Shown piece by piece: positions 1 through 7,445 of a stretch of DNA of 64,000 nt; the first letter of the stretch is position 1; each line of letters starts with the position of its first letter. This DNA is from Dyella sp. C11 (GTDB lineage: Bacteria > Pseudomonadota > Gammaproteobacteria > Xanthomonadales > Rhodanobacteraceae): the NCBI RefSeq assembly GCF_003121485.1, contig NZ_QAVX01000006.1, forward strand, positions 87,737 to 151,736, given 5' to 3'. The position numbers and the translations under genes are program-made. Below the pieces are notes generated by a model that saw nothing but the letters and a program-made list of their open reading frames with translations, was not told the origin of the DNA and ran no database searches.

Positions 1-713
1 ATCGTGCCTTCCGGCAGATCCGGGCACTTGTTGTCGCACAGGTTCACGCCGTTGCGGAACTGCTTGGAGCAGTCCGGAGCAGCCGGCGGCGGCGGCGGTG
101 CCGGCGGAGCCGGCGGTGCACCGATGCGCGACACGATGCTGAAGCCCAGGAACCAGTCGCCGTAGCCATTGCGGTTCGGCTGGGTCTTGTCGTCCCAGTC
201 GTAGCGATAGCCGCCTTCCAGGCGAACGTCGGAGCTGTCCGTGATGGTCTTGGACACGCCCACGCCCACTTCAGCAGCCGGCGACCAGCCGTGTTCGAAG
301 TCGCTGATGTGCTGACTGCCCATCACGCCGCCCAACAGGTACGGGCGCCATGCATTCCAGTCGAGGAAGTAGTAACGAGCGGCCAGGCCGTAGGTGTTGT
401 TCGACCAACGACCACCGCCGGCATCGGTATCGACGGTGCGCTTGGTGCGGTCACCGAAGAAATCCAGCGAGAAGTTGGGCGAGAAGTAACGACCAAAGCC
501 GATGCCGTAATAGAACTGGCGGCTGTTGGTGTTGCGATCGGTGTCGTTGTAGTAGCCGCCCACCGTCGGTGCGATGTACCAGCGGTCATCGTACTGGGAG
601 GTCTCGGTCGTGGCCGGTGCCGAGCTGCCGGAGGCGGTATTGTCCTGCGCGTGAACGGCGCCCGCGCCGCCCAGGGCGAGGGCAATCAGGATGTACAAGC
701 CCTTACGTTTCAT
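1..713 (-). CDS. OmpA-family outer-membrane protein (partial, C-terminus outside window)
   Basis: The visible 237 residues begin with a signal peptide ending near AVHA-QD, followed by an aromatic-rich beta-barrel (residues about 40-200, with repeated GxGxxRYY-type strands). A proline/alanine-rich hinge and a cysteine-containing segment follow (CSKQFRNGVNLCDNKCPD), as at the start of the thrombospondin-type-3/OmpA C-terminal region. The peptidoglycan-binding OmpA domain expected next lies beyond position 1. The start at 713 has a GGAG ribosome site 7 bases upstream. The role is probably structural: outer-membrane anchoring to peptidoglycan, possibly with weak porin activity. Family assignment is firm from architecture; a specific gene name is not justified. 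Confidence 0.85.
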   Translation of the reverse strand, partial: MKRKGLYILIALALGGAGAVHAQDNTASGSSAPATTETSQYDDRWYIAPTVGGYYNDTDRNTNSRQFYYGIGFGRYFSPNFSLDFFGDRTKRTVDTDAGGGRWSNNTYGLAARYYFLDWNAWRPYLLGGVMGSQHISDFEHGWSPAAEVGVGVSKTITDSSDVRLEGGYRYDWDDKTQPNRNGYGDWFLGFSIVSRIGAPPAPPAPPPPPAAPDCSKQFRNGVNLCDNKCPDLPEGT

Positions 714-923
714 CAGGTGTCTCCTCGTTTATTGGTGTACGCGTCCGTTCACCCCAGACGGGAAAAGCCATCAAGTCCGCGGTTCCTTTTCCTAATGAAC
801 CCCGAACCTGACTTCGAACCTAGTGGTGCTTGTTTACCCGAAACGGGCGCGGAGTAGCTTAGCAAAAGTTAAGCAATTGCAAATCGACCCCAAACGCGTG
901 TTCATTTTCGGCTCACGCCGTCT

Positions 924-2375
924 TTACAGCGTGAAGAAACCTAGGAATTCGTTAATAGATAGGGTGTCCAGCGTTACCGGGTTAGCCGTTGCGTTCAGGA
1001 TCGACTTCACCTGATGGGCCGGCAAGTGGCCCCGCAAGGCCGCCTCGAACTTCTTGAGCAGAAGGGGTATACCCTCGGCCCTCCGCCTGCGGTGGCCAAT
1101 GGGCACATCCACGGTCACCTTTTCCGTGCTGGAACCATCCTTGAAGAAGACCTGGACCGCGTTACCTATATAACGCTTGCCGGGGTCGAAATAGTCCTTC
1201 GTGAACCGGGGATTTTCAGTCACCACCATCTTTTCCCGCAGGGCGTCGATGCGCGGATCGGCGGCCACCTCGTCGCCGTAGTCCTCGGCGGTCAGGCGGC
1301 CAAAGATCAGCGGCACGGCCACCATGTACTGGATGCAATGGTCGCGGTCCGCGTAATTGGCCAGCGGGCCGGTCTTGTCGATGATGCGCGCGCCCGCCTC
1401 CTGGGTTTCGATGGTCACCCTTTCTATCTGGTCGAGCTTGCCGGCCACGGCGCCATGCAGGGCCATGGCGCACTCCACGGCGGTCTGGGCGTGGAACTCG
1501 GCCGGGAAGCTGATCTTGAAGAGAATGTTCTCCATGACGTAGCTGCCGAACGGCCGTTCGAACTGGAAAGCGGCGCCGTTGAAGGCCACGTCGTAGTAGC
1601 CCCAGGTCTTGGCACTGAGCGCCGACGGGTAGCCCACCACGCCCCGGTCAACCGCATTGATGGCGTGGATGACGGCACGGCGGCAGGCATCACCCGCGGC
1701 CCAGCTTTTGCGCGGGCCGGTGTTCGGGGCATGGCGGTAGGTACGGAGGGCGCCGTTGTCGACCCAGCTGTGGGAGATGGCGGTGGTCACCTGCTCCCTG
1801 GTGCCACCCAGCATGGCCGTGACGACCGCCGTGGAAGCCAGCCGCACCAGGATGACGTGGTCCTGCCCGACACGGTTGAAGCTGTTCCTGAGCGCGTAGC
1901 AGCCCTGGATCTCGTGCGCCTTGATGGCATAGGTGAGCACGTCGCGGACGGTCATCGGCCGGCCTCCCTCACGCTGGGCCTTGCGACTGAGGTAGTCGGC
2001 CACGGCCAGGATGGCGCCCAGGTTGTCCGAGGGATGCCCCCATTCCGCCGCCAGCCAGGTGTCGTTGAAATCCAGCCAGCGAATCTGGGTGCCGATGGCG
2101 AAAGCGGCTTGTGCAGGGTCCAGCTCGTGACTCGTGCCAGGCACGCGGGCTCCGCCCGGCAGGACTGCCCCCGGCACGATGGGGCCAAGGTGCTTCACGC
2201 ATTCGGGGAACCTCATGGCCATCATGGCCGTGGCCAGCGAGTCCAGCAGCATGTAGCGCGCCGTGTCATACGCCTCGGTGGATTCAATCCGGTAGTCGAT
2301 GACGTAGTTGGCCACGTCGGTCATCGGCTGATCGGGCTCGGGACGTTTGGCGGAGCGAATGTCGGGCGCACTCAT
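924..2375 (-). CDS. prpD: 2-methylcitrate dehydratase PrpD
   Basis: This MmgE/PrpD-family enzyme dehydrates 2-methylcitrate to 2-methyl-cis-aconitate in the methylcitrate cycle of propionyl-CoA oxidation. PrpD signatures include WGHPSDNLGAILAVADY, KAHEIQGCYALRNSFNRVG and LVRLASTAVV. Starting at the ATG at 2375 gives 483 residues, the usual PrpD length; an in-frame GTG at 2393 would add six residues and has no better ribosome site. It stands alone, about 6.5 kb from prpC and prpB, separated by terC, a GST gene and the fap-like operon, so it is not cotranscribed with the rest of the pathway. No acnD/prpF pair is seen, so PrpD is presumably the working dehydratase. Another MmgE/PrpD activity such as cis-aconitate decarboxylase is less likely given the length and motifs. 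Confidence 0.93.
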   Translation of the reverse strand: MSAPDIRSAKRPEPDQPMTDVANYVIDYRIESTEAYDTARYMLLDSLATAMMAMRFPECVKHLGPIVPGAVLPGGARVPGTSHELDPAQAAFAIGTQIRWLDFNDTWLAAEWGHPSDNLGAILAVADYLSRKAQREGGRPMTVRDVLTYAIKAHEIQGCYALRNSFNRVGQDHVILVRLASTAVVTAMLGGTREQVTTAISHSWVDNGALRTYRHAPNTGPRKSWAAGDACRRAVIHAINAVDRGVVGYPSALSAKTWGYYDVAFNGAAFQFERPFGSYVMENILFKISFPAEFHAQTAVECAMALHGAVAGKLDQIERVTIETQEAGARIIDKTGPLANYADRDHCIQYMVAVPLIFGRLTAEDYGDEVAADPRIDALREKMVVTENPRFTKDYFDPGKRYIGNAVQVFFKDGSSTEKVTVDVPIGHRRRRAEGIPLLLKKFEAALRGHLPAHQVKSILNATANPVTLDTLSINEFLGFFTL

Positions 2376-2479
2376 CACGATGTCTCGCAGCACTGGGAAA
2401 ACCGCACGTTGCCGCTAGTCGCGTGATACGCAGGTTGACGCGAACGCCGAGCGGCCGCGAAAATACACAGATACTGACC

Positions 2480-2594
2480 CCAAAAGGGAGTAGTTCCGGA
2501 CACCGGCTTCATCAGTGTCCTTGCAGTGGTCGTCATCACGAGCGGCAATCCGCTCCGGTCACTGCAGCGGCTTTGCCGCGAACGAGACTTTTGC
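2480..2594 (+). promoter_or_regulatory. yybP-ykoY family (manganese) riboswitch upstream of terC
   Basis: The leader carries the family's two conserved loops: GGGAGTAG at 2486-2493 and the CGGCTTTGCCG block at 2568-2578, followed by GAGAC at 2584-2588. The closing helix can form between CAAAAG (2481-2486) and CTTTTG (2588-2593). Two further helices are visible: GGACAC/GTGTCC (2498-2503 with 2515-2520) and TGCAGTG/CACTGCA (2522-2528 with 2560-2566). The family binds Mn2+ and commonly precedes TerC/YjbE or MntP genes, which fits the gene 64 bases downstream. No clear U-tract terminator follows, so control of translation is more likely than attenuation; that point is inference. Confidence 0.88.
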
Positions 2595-2657
2595 AGTCAT
2601 GACGGGCCGCGCGTGCCTGTCGTGTCTGCATTTGTCTTGACGCGCAGAGACCCGCTC

Positions 2658-3341
2658 ATGGAACTTGTCGCCACCGAATTTCTCTCCGGCCTGCTGGCCA
2701 TCGTGCTGCTCGATCTCGTGCTCGCTGGCGACAACGCCATCGTGATTGCACTGGCTGCGCGCAATCTCCCTCGGCAAATACAGAAGAAGGCCGTGCTCTG
2801 GGGCACGGTGGGTGCGGTTGCCATACGCGTGGCACTGACGGGCGTCGTGGTGTTTCTGCTGGAACTGCCGGGTTTGATGCTGGTTGGCGGCCTGCTGCTG
2901 TTGCCCATCGCGTGGAAGCTGCTGCAGCAAGACGACAAGCCTCATGAGGTCGGCGCGGCGGGCAGCTTCTGGGTGGCCATGCGCACCATCATCGTGGCCG
3001 ACGCGTTGATGGGCATGGACAACGTGCTCGCCATCGCCGGCGCGGCCAAGGGCCACATGGTGCTGGTGATCCTTGGCCTGGCCATCAGCGTGCCGCTGGT
3101 GGTGTGGGGTTCATCGCTGATCCTTCGATTGATCGAACGCTTCCCGATCATCATCTACATCGGCGCTGCTGCCATTGCCTGGACGGCCGCGCGCATGATT
3201 GCGCACGATCACTGGTTGTCGTCGTGGTTCACCACTCACGCATGGGCGGCCTATGTGCTCGATGCCGTACTGGTGATCGGCGTGTGCCTGGGTGGCTGGC
3301 TTGTGCAGCGTCGTCGCCGGCGAGTGCAGGCTTCGGCTTGA
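2658..3341 (+). CDS. TerC/YjbE-family integral membrane protein, likely Mn2+ exporter
   Basis: The 227-residue protein is almost entirely hydrophobic, with about seven membrane segments. It has the paired acidic TerC motifs DLVLAGDNAIVIALA (near residues 18-32) and DALMGMDNVLAIAG (in the middle), and an arginine-rich cytoplasmic tail (QRRRRRVQ). This is the YjbE-type subfamily, linked to manganese efflux or metallation of secreted enzymes. The start at 2658 is chosen because longer in-frame starts fall inside the riboswitch. The GST gene follows after 56 bases and may be cotranscribed. The riboswitch implies induction by excess Mn2+. Confidence 0.9.
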   Translation: MELVATEFLSGLLAIVLLDLVLAGDNAIVIALAARNLPRQIQKKAVLWGTVGAVAIRVALTGVVVFLLELPGLMLVGGLLLLPIAWKLLQQDDKPHEVGAAGSFWVAMRTIIVADALMGMDNVLAIAGAAKGHMVLVILGLAISVPLVVWGSSLILRLIERFPIIIYIGAAAIAWTAARMIAHDHWLSSWFTTHAWAAYVLDAVLVIGVCLGGWLVQRRRRRVQASA

Positions 3342-3397
3342 GCCCAGGGTGCGCGGCAGGCGCCCCTTCACGGATAACGCCCACCGAGAAACTCCCC

Positions 3398-4006
3398 ATG
3401 AAGCTGTACTACCTGCCGGGCGCCTGCTCGCTCTCCGATCACATCGTCCTCGATTGGATCGGCCTGCCGTATGAAACGTATCGCGTTGCACGCGAAGAGT
3501 TGGGCTCGCCGGAATACCTGCGTATCAATCCGTCGGGTGCCGTCCCTGCCCTGCAGGAACCTGAAGGCTGGGTGCTGACCGAGAACGTGGCGATCCTCAA
3601 CTACCTCGCCGACAAATTTCCGCTCGCCGGCCTGGGCGGCGAAGGTGCGCGCGGTCGCGCGGAAGTGAACCGCTGGCTCGCTTATCTCAACTCCGATCTG
3701 CATCCGCTGTTCAAGCCGGTGTTCGGCGCCGCGCGTTTCATCGACGGCGAAGCAGCGCAGGAACAATTGCGCACCAAATGCATCGGTCGCCTGCGCGCCT
3801 ATTACGAGCGCCTCGATGCGCAGTTGCAGGGTCGCGACTGGCTGACGGGCACGCGCTCGTTCGCCGACCCTTACCTGTTCGTGGTGCTGCGCTGGGCCAT
3901 GGGCAAGGGCGTGGATCTGTCGGGGCTCGACAACCTTGCACGCTTCCACCAGCGCATGACCGCCGATGCCGGCGTGGCCTCGGCGATGGCGCAGGAAGGT
4001 CTGTGA
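3398..4006 (+). CDS. Glutathione S-transferase family protein
   Basis: At 202 residues it has a standard soluble GST layout. The N-terminal thioredoxin-like domain opens MKLYYLPGACSLSDHIVL, with the cis-proline region SGAVPAL and the glutathione gamma-glutamyl contact TENVAILNYLADK. A helical C-terminal domain follows, including the usual DWLTGTRSFADPYLFVVL capping motif. The PGACSLS loop resembles beta/theta-class bacterial GSTs (GstA-like), so the catalytic residue is probably the Cys/Ser of this loop. The substrate cannot be told from sequence. It lies 56 bases after terC and ends just before a strong terminator. Confidence 0.9.
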   Translation: MKLYYLPGACSLSDHIVLDWIGLPYETYRVAREELGSPEYLRINPSGAVPALQEPEGWVLTENVAILNYLADKFPLAGLGGEGARGRAEVNRWLAYLNSDLHPLFKPVFGAARFIDGEAAQEQLRTKCIGRLRAYYERLDAQLQGRDWLTGTRSFADPYLFVVLRWAMGKGVDLSGLDNLARFHQRMTADAGVASAMAQEGL

Positions 4007-4010
4007 GATG

Positions 4011-4042
4011 AAGCGCGCCAACGCCATCGTTGGCGCGCTTTT
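4011..4042 (+). terminator. Rho-independent terminator, probably bidirectional
   Basis: AAGCGCGCCAACG (4011-4023) pairs perfectly with CGTTGGCGCGCTT (4028-4040) around a four-base loop, and T residues follow. It lies between the convergent GST gene and the fap-like operon. The A-rich 5' side gives a short U-run for the minus strand as well. Confidence 0.85.
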
Positions 4043-4047
4043 CAAGC

Positions 4048-5496
4048 TCAGAACATCATCGGCACGCGAATCGTCACGGTGGCGTCCGGTGTGTCGCGCG
4101 TGACGCCCACGCCCAGGGTGAAGTTCAGCGTGCGCTTGTCGCTGAAGCGCCAGGAACCGCCGATCAACAAGGTGCCGAGCACGTACTTGGTGGAGCCCGG
4201 TACGTTCTGGTTGTTCTGCTTGGTCTGGCCCACGAAGCTCTGGTCGTAACCGATACTGATCGAGGCCTTTTCGTTGAGCGACAGGCCAAGGCCAATGCTG
4301 ACGTCCGCAATGTCGCCCGGCTTGATCTTGCCCAAGAACTCCGTGCCACCCAGAAGAATGTTGCGGCTGACGTTGTCGCGCGGCACGTTGTAGAGGTAGC
4401 TGAAGTTGCCGAAGAACACGACCGGGTCGGTGGGATACAACCATGTCACACCCGGCTGTATCGACCAGAAGCCCGTGCCCGTGGGTTGCGTCAACGGCAA
4501 GCCCGTACCCGTGGCGGAAAGATCCACCTCGGTCGCCACGTTCTCCACGCAGCGCTGTATGCAGTCGGTGGTGACCTGGAACGGGTCCGTACCCGTGCGT
4601 GACTTCACGCGCAGCCAGCCCACGTAATACGCCTTGTCGGGACCACCGTTGTTGATCTGGTAACGCAGCGTTGCCTCGACGTCGCCGATGCCGTGGCCGC
4701 TGTTGCCGAAGGCGTTGTCCGTCGCGCTGCCGGTGAAGATCTCGCGGCTGGTCACGTCCTCGTGTTGATAGACGTAAGGCACGCGCACTTCGATTTCCAT
4801 GCGGTTGGTGATGCCGTAGCGGCCGGTGAGCCATCCGATCTGCGTGGTGGTCCTGACCTCGCGTGCATCGATCAAGCCGATGAGGATGGCGGGAATCACC
4901 GTGTAGCCGACGAGAGCCACGCGATCCACGTTCGAGTAGCCAAACTGATATGCCGGCTCGATGATGAACTTGCCCTTCGGCGTGAGCACGCCAGGCTGCT
5001 GGAAAATGGGCGCTACTTCCGGCGGCCGGGTGTCGGCCTTCGGTGCCTCGCCCACGGGCTGCTGTTGCTGGGGCGCATCGGCAGCTACCGCATCGCCCGC
5101 AGGCATGGGAAGCGCTGATGCGCCTGCGCCACCCGCGGCAATGCTGCCCGCGCGCTGCTTGTCCAGCACATCCATGCCCACGGCATGGCGTAGCGACTGA
5201 TAGTCGGCCTCCTGCTCGGCGAGCGCGCGCTTCATCGCGTCGAGCTGCGCTATCTGCGCGCTGATCTGGCTGCGCATGGCATCGATGCGATCACCCTGCG
5301 CCGCTACCTGCTTGCGGAGATCTTCCGCATTGGTGGGCGCCGGTGTCGTGGATGGCGCCGCAGCGATGGGCGCCGGTGGCGTTGCCGCCCCCGATGGCGT
5401 CGATGCTTGTTGTTGAGCCGCAACGGGCAGGCCCAGGGCCACCAGCCCTGCACATCCTGCCGACCAGACATACCGCCACGTTGAGTGTCGCATCAT
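4048..5496 (-). CDS. FapF-like outer-membrane pore (coiled coil plus beta-barrel)
   Basis: The 482-residue protein has a signal peptide (about 1-27) and a proline/alanine-rich linker. An alpha-helical coiled-coil stretch with regular Leu/Ile/Met spacing follows at about 55-105 (EDLRKQVAAQGDRIDAMR onward), then a second low-complexity linker. The C-terminal beta-barrel at about 160-482 ends in phenylalanine, as outer-membrane proteins do. This is the architecture of FapF, the trimeric gated pore that exports functional amyloid in Pseudomonas. It is the last gene of the operon, as fapF is. GAGG precedes two possible adjacent ATGs. A terminator-like hairpin separates it from the preceding gene. 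A generic phenol/alkane-type transporter barrel would be the alternative annotation; the coiled coil and gene order favour FapF-like. Confidence 0.72.
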   Translation of the reverse strand: MMRHSTWRYVWSAGCAGLVALGLPVAAQQQASTPSGAATPPAPIAAAPSTTPAPTNAEDLRKQVAAQGDRIDAMRSQISAQIAQLDAMKRALAEQEADYQSLRHAVGMDVLDKQRAGSIAAGGAGASALPMPAGDAVAADAPQQQQPVGEAPKADTRPPEVAPIFQQPGVLTPKGKFIIEPAYQFGYSNVDRVALVGYTVIPAILIGLIDAREVRTTTQIGWLTGRYGITNRMEIEVRVPYVYQHEDVTSREIFTGSATDNAFGNSGHGIGDVEATLRYQINNGGPDKAYYVGWLRVKSRTGTDPFQVTTDCIQRCVENVATEVDLSATGTGLPLTQPTGTGFWSIQPGVTWLYPTDPVVFFGNFSYLYNVPRDNVSRNILLGGTEFLGKIKPGDIADVSIGLGLSLNEKASISIGYDQSFVGQTKQNNQNVPGSTKYVLGTLLIGGSWRFSDKRTLNFTLGVGVTRDTPDATVTIRVPMMF

Positions 5497-5566
5497 GCTT
5501 CCTCATGACTCACGGTTCGACGTCGCACAGACGAATGCGCCGCGGCGACAAGCCGCGACGCATCCA

Positions 5567-5593
5567 CAAAAAAAGCGAACCTTGACGGGTCGC
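5567..5593 (-). terminator. Terminator-like hairpin inside the fap-like operon
   Basis: Read on the minus strand, GCGACCC (5593-5587) pairs with GGTTCGC (5581-5575) with one bulged base and is followed directly by seven U residues (5574-5568). It sits between the FapE-like gene (stop at 5601) and the FapF-like gene (start at 5496). It may attenuate expression of the pore relative to upstream subunits. Confidence 0.6.
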
Positions 5594-5600
5594 CTCTTTC

Positions 5601-6212
5601 TTAATGCCCCAAAGACTGCAACTGCGATTGCTGCAACGCTTCCTGGAGGCTCCCCTCGCGGAATGCGCTAAGTGCGTTGGTCGTTGCGTTGATCGTGGTG
5701 ATGCTCTGGATATGCTGGTTGTTCAACGTGTTCTGGATCACCGTTGCACCCTGCCCTGGAGCAAGCGACGACGGATCAAACGTATTGTTCGGGCCAATCT
5801 GCGTCACTTGCACCGTGCTCAGCGCCGTTTGCATGGCCGTCGCCTGTGCCGGTGTCATGTGCGCGATATCGGGCACGTTGAAGCTGGTGGTGGTCACCAG
5901 GTTGCCGTTGACGTAAACAGCGCGGTCGATGCCGAACGACGCCACCAGGCCATTGCCTACATCGAAGCCGCCGCGTGTCTGGTCAAGCGTGTCTTCGCCA
6001 ACAGGTGACCATCCGGCAATCGCATCCGACGTGGGAATGCCGCTCACGACATTGGCCAGTGCCGCCGTGGGTGCTGCCGTCGCACCAGCCGTCTGCGCCG
6101 CCACCGCCGTCGCCGGTGCAGCAACGTTGTCCTGGGCTTGCGCAGCCACCACGAACGCGCCGCACGTCAGCAGAAGAAAACCCAGACCCGCGATGGTGGA
6201 GACCGGTGTCAT
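5601..6212 (-). CDS. Secreted FapE-like protein of the fap-like operon
   Basis: The 203-residue protein has a signal peptide ending near AQA-QD (residue 27) and an Ala/Thr-rich linker. A segment LDQTRGGFDVGNGL then VASFGIDRAVYVNGNLV lies at about 76-106. A C-terminal segment with TVIQNTLNNQHIQ at about 157-169 precedes an amphipathic Gln-rich tail. The QN-x-x-N-N-x-x-IQ segment resembles the C-termini of the two upstream secreted proteins. Its position right after the C39 peptidase and before the pore equals that of fapE. It starts 10 bases after the peptidase stop, with GAGGAAA as ribosome site. Function by homology is not proven; the name FapE-like rests on position, secretion signal and low-complexity composition. 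Confidence 0.6.
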   Translation of the reverse strand: MTPVSTIAGLGFLLLTCGAFVVAAQAQDNVAAPATAVAAQTAGATAAPTAALANVVSGIPTSDAIAGWSPVGEDTLDQTRGGFDVGNGLVASFGIDRAVYVNGNLVTTTSFNVPDIAHMTPAQATAMQTALSTVQVTQIGPNNTFDPSSLAPGQGATVIQNTLNNQHIQSITTINATTNALSAFREGSLQEALQQSQLQSLGH

Positions 6213-6222
6213 GTCCGTTTCC

Positions 6223-6909
6223 TCAAATATCGTCCGGCCCGCGTTTGGGCATCACCATGTTGTAGAGCCCTCGGCGGTCCATGGTGTCGCCGACAGGCGC
6301 CTGCGGCGCCACCTTCCAGTCGCTGGCGCTGTTGAAGACGGCGAGATTGCGCCGGTTGTGGATGACGAATACCAGCCCGTTCTTCCACAACTCCATGAAT
6401 TTCGATTCGGCGATCACGCGCGTGCCGCGTGCCGGGTCGCCCACCAGCACGCGATCGTTGCGCATGCCCTTGATCACCACGAAATGGTGATAGCCCTTCT
6501 CATCGATAAGCACGATAGCCGGCAGGTTTTCCTGCTCGAGTTTGTCCAGCGGCACCTTGAAGCCATCGGCATCGAAACCGTTGGCGTCGAGGAAGCGCTT
6601 GATGTCCAACAGGGAGAAACCTTCCTTGTTGATCTTTTGCTTGTCGCCATGCGCATACATCTGCTCGAACGCCACCTGTTCATTGACGGGATACCCGTAC
6701 TGGTAGGTGAGCAGCGTGGCGACCGCCGCGGAGCCGCAGCTGAAATCGTATTTCTGGTGGATGGTGCTCTTGTAGCGCGCTTCCTTCACGCTCGTGAGGT
6801 GGATCGTGTACATGCCGTTGCCGTTGCCTGCGACTGTCACCGGCGTTTCGGCACGACCTTCCAGCGGCAGCGCCGCGATCAGTATCAACAGCGCTGCAAG
6901 CTTTTTCAT
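6223..6909 (-). CDS. C39-family cysteine peptidase, FapD-like
   Basis: The 228-residue protein has a signal peptide (cleavage near EGRA-ET, residue 20) and one C39 peptidase domain. The catalytic Cys58 sits in DFSCGSAA with oxyanion Gln52, the histidine in GYHHFVVIKG (141/142), and Asp158 in VGDPARG. The domain is free-standing and periplasmic, not fused to an ABC transporter as in bacteriocin exporters; this is the arrangement of FapD. Its ATG overlaps the stop of the preceding gene by four bases (ATGA), which indicates translational coupling. The likely substrate is one of the neighbouring secreted proteins or the pore, but no Gly-Gly leader site is evident in them. Confidence 0.8.
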   Translation of the reverse strand: MKKLAALLILIAALPLEGRAETPVTVAGNGNGMYTIHLTSVKEARYKSTIHQKYDFSCGSAAVATLLTYQYGYPVNEQVAFEQMYAHGDKQKINKEGFSLLDIKRFLDANGFDADGFKVPLDKLEQENLPAIVLIDEKGYHHFVVIKGMRNDRVLVGDPARGTRVIAESKFMELWKNGLVFVIHNRRNLAVFNSASDWKVAPQAPVGDTMDRRGLYNMVMPKRGPDDI

Positions 6910-7325
6910 TGCTTGAATTCGACGTTGAGGACCGTCGCGTTCTGGATCAGAACGTTGTTGCCCGAATTCTGTATCACCGTCGGGAATCCGGTTGCCCCGG
7001 CCATCGAACCACCCGTGATGATGTTGTCGCCACTCACCGTGTGACTGGCCGAGTTGTCACCCACCGTGCCGTTGAGGTCGGTGTTCTGGGTGATCTGCGT
7101 ACCGCCGCTGAGTTCGGCCAGCGTGGCCGTGTCGACGGTGTCGCCCAGGCCCGTGGCTTCGCCCTGGTGATCCACCTGGGCAGCCGCGATGTAAACGCCG
7201 ATGGGTGAATCCGCGCCCTGGATCAGGTAGGCGGCAGGAATGGTTGAGCCTTCTGCCAGCACAGCGGCAGGGACGGTGAACGCGCCGAGCGCGGTAAGAG
7301 CGAGCAGCCACTTGCAGGATCGCAC
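6906..7325 (-). CDS. Small secreted FapB/C-like subunit candidate
   Basis: A GTG start at 7325, preceded by GGGAGA at a suitable spacing, gives 139 residues with a normal signal peptide (MRSCKWLLALTALGAF, cleavage near LAEG). Longer in-frame starts add a non-signal extension. The mature part is polar and rich in Asn, Thr, Gly and Gln, and ends with TVIQNSGNNVLIQNATVLNV (residues 116-135). That segment resembles amyloid repeat units such as the Asn/Gln ladders of curli and FapC, but occurs once rather than as a long repeat array. It is translationally coupled to the C39 peptidase. Probable roles are minor fibre subunit or nucleator; this is inference. Confidence 0.6.
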   Translation of the reverse strand: MRSCKWLLALTALGAFTVPAAVLAEGSTIPAAYLIQGADSPIGVYIAAAQVDHQGEATGLGDTVDTATLAELSGGTQITQNTDLNGTVGDNSASHTVSGDNIITGGSMAGATGFPTVIQNSGNNVLIQNATVLNVEFKQ

Positions 7326-7403
7326 GGCACTGTCTCCCGAGAACACGTGAACCAATCGGTGGCCAACGCCAGCCTCGCGTTGGCCAATCCCTTGATATGC
7401 CAA

Positions 7404-7431
7404 CACGAGGGAACGCAAGCGTTCCCTCGTG
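7404..7431 (-). promoter_or_regulatory. Perfect 13-bp intercistronic hairpin
   Basis: CACGAGGGAACGC (7404-7416) and GCGTTCCCTCGTG (7419-7431) form a perfect stem with a two-base centre, 15 bases beyond the stop codon of the glycine-rich gene. No U-tract follows, so it is not a classical terminator. A 3'-stabilising or processing hairpin that favours the upstream cistron is plausible. Confidence 0.6.
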
Positions 7432-7445
7432 CCGGTTGCCCTCAC

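Noticed and set aside
1014-2426. A 470-codon open frame on the plus strand across prpD
   Set aside because: Shadow frame with no recognisable domain, whereas prpD matches its family over its full length.
3104-3397. In-frame upstream extension of the GST gene
   Set aside because: The extension overlaps terC in another frame; the GST fold begins exactly at the ATG at 3398.
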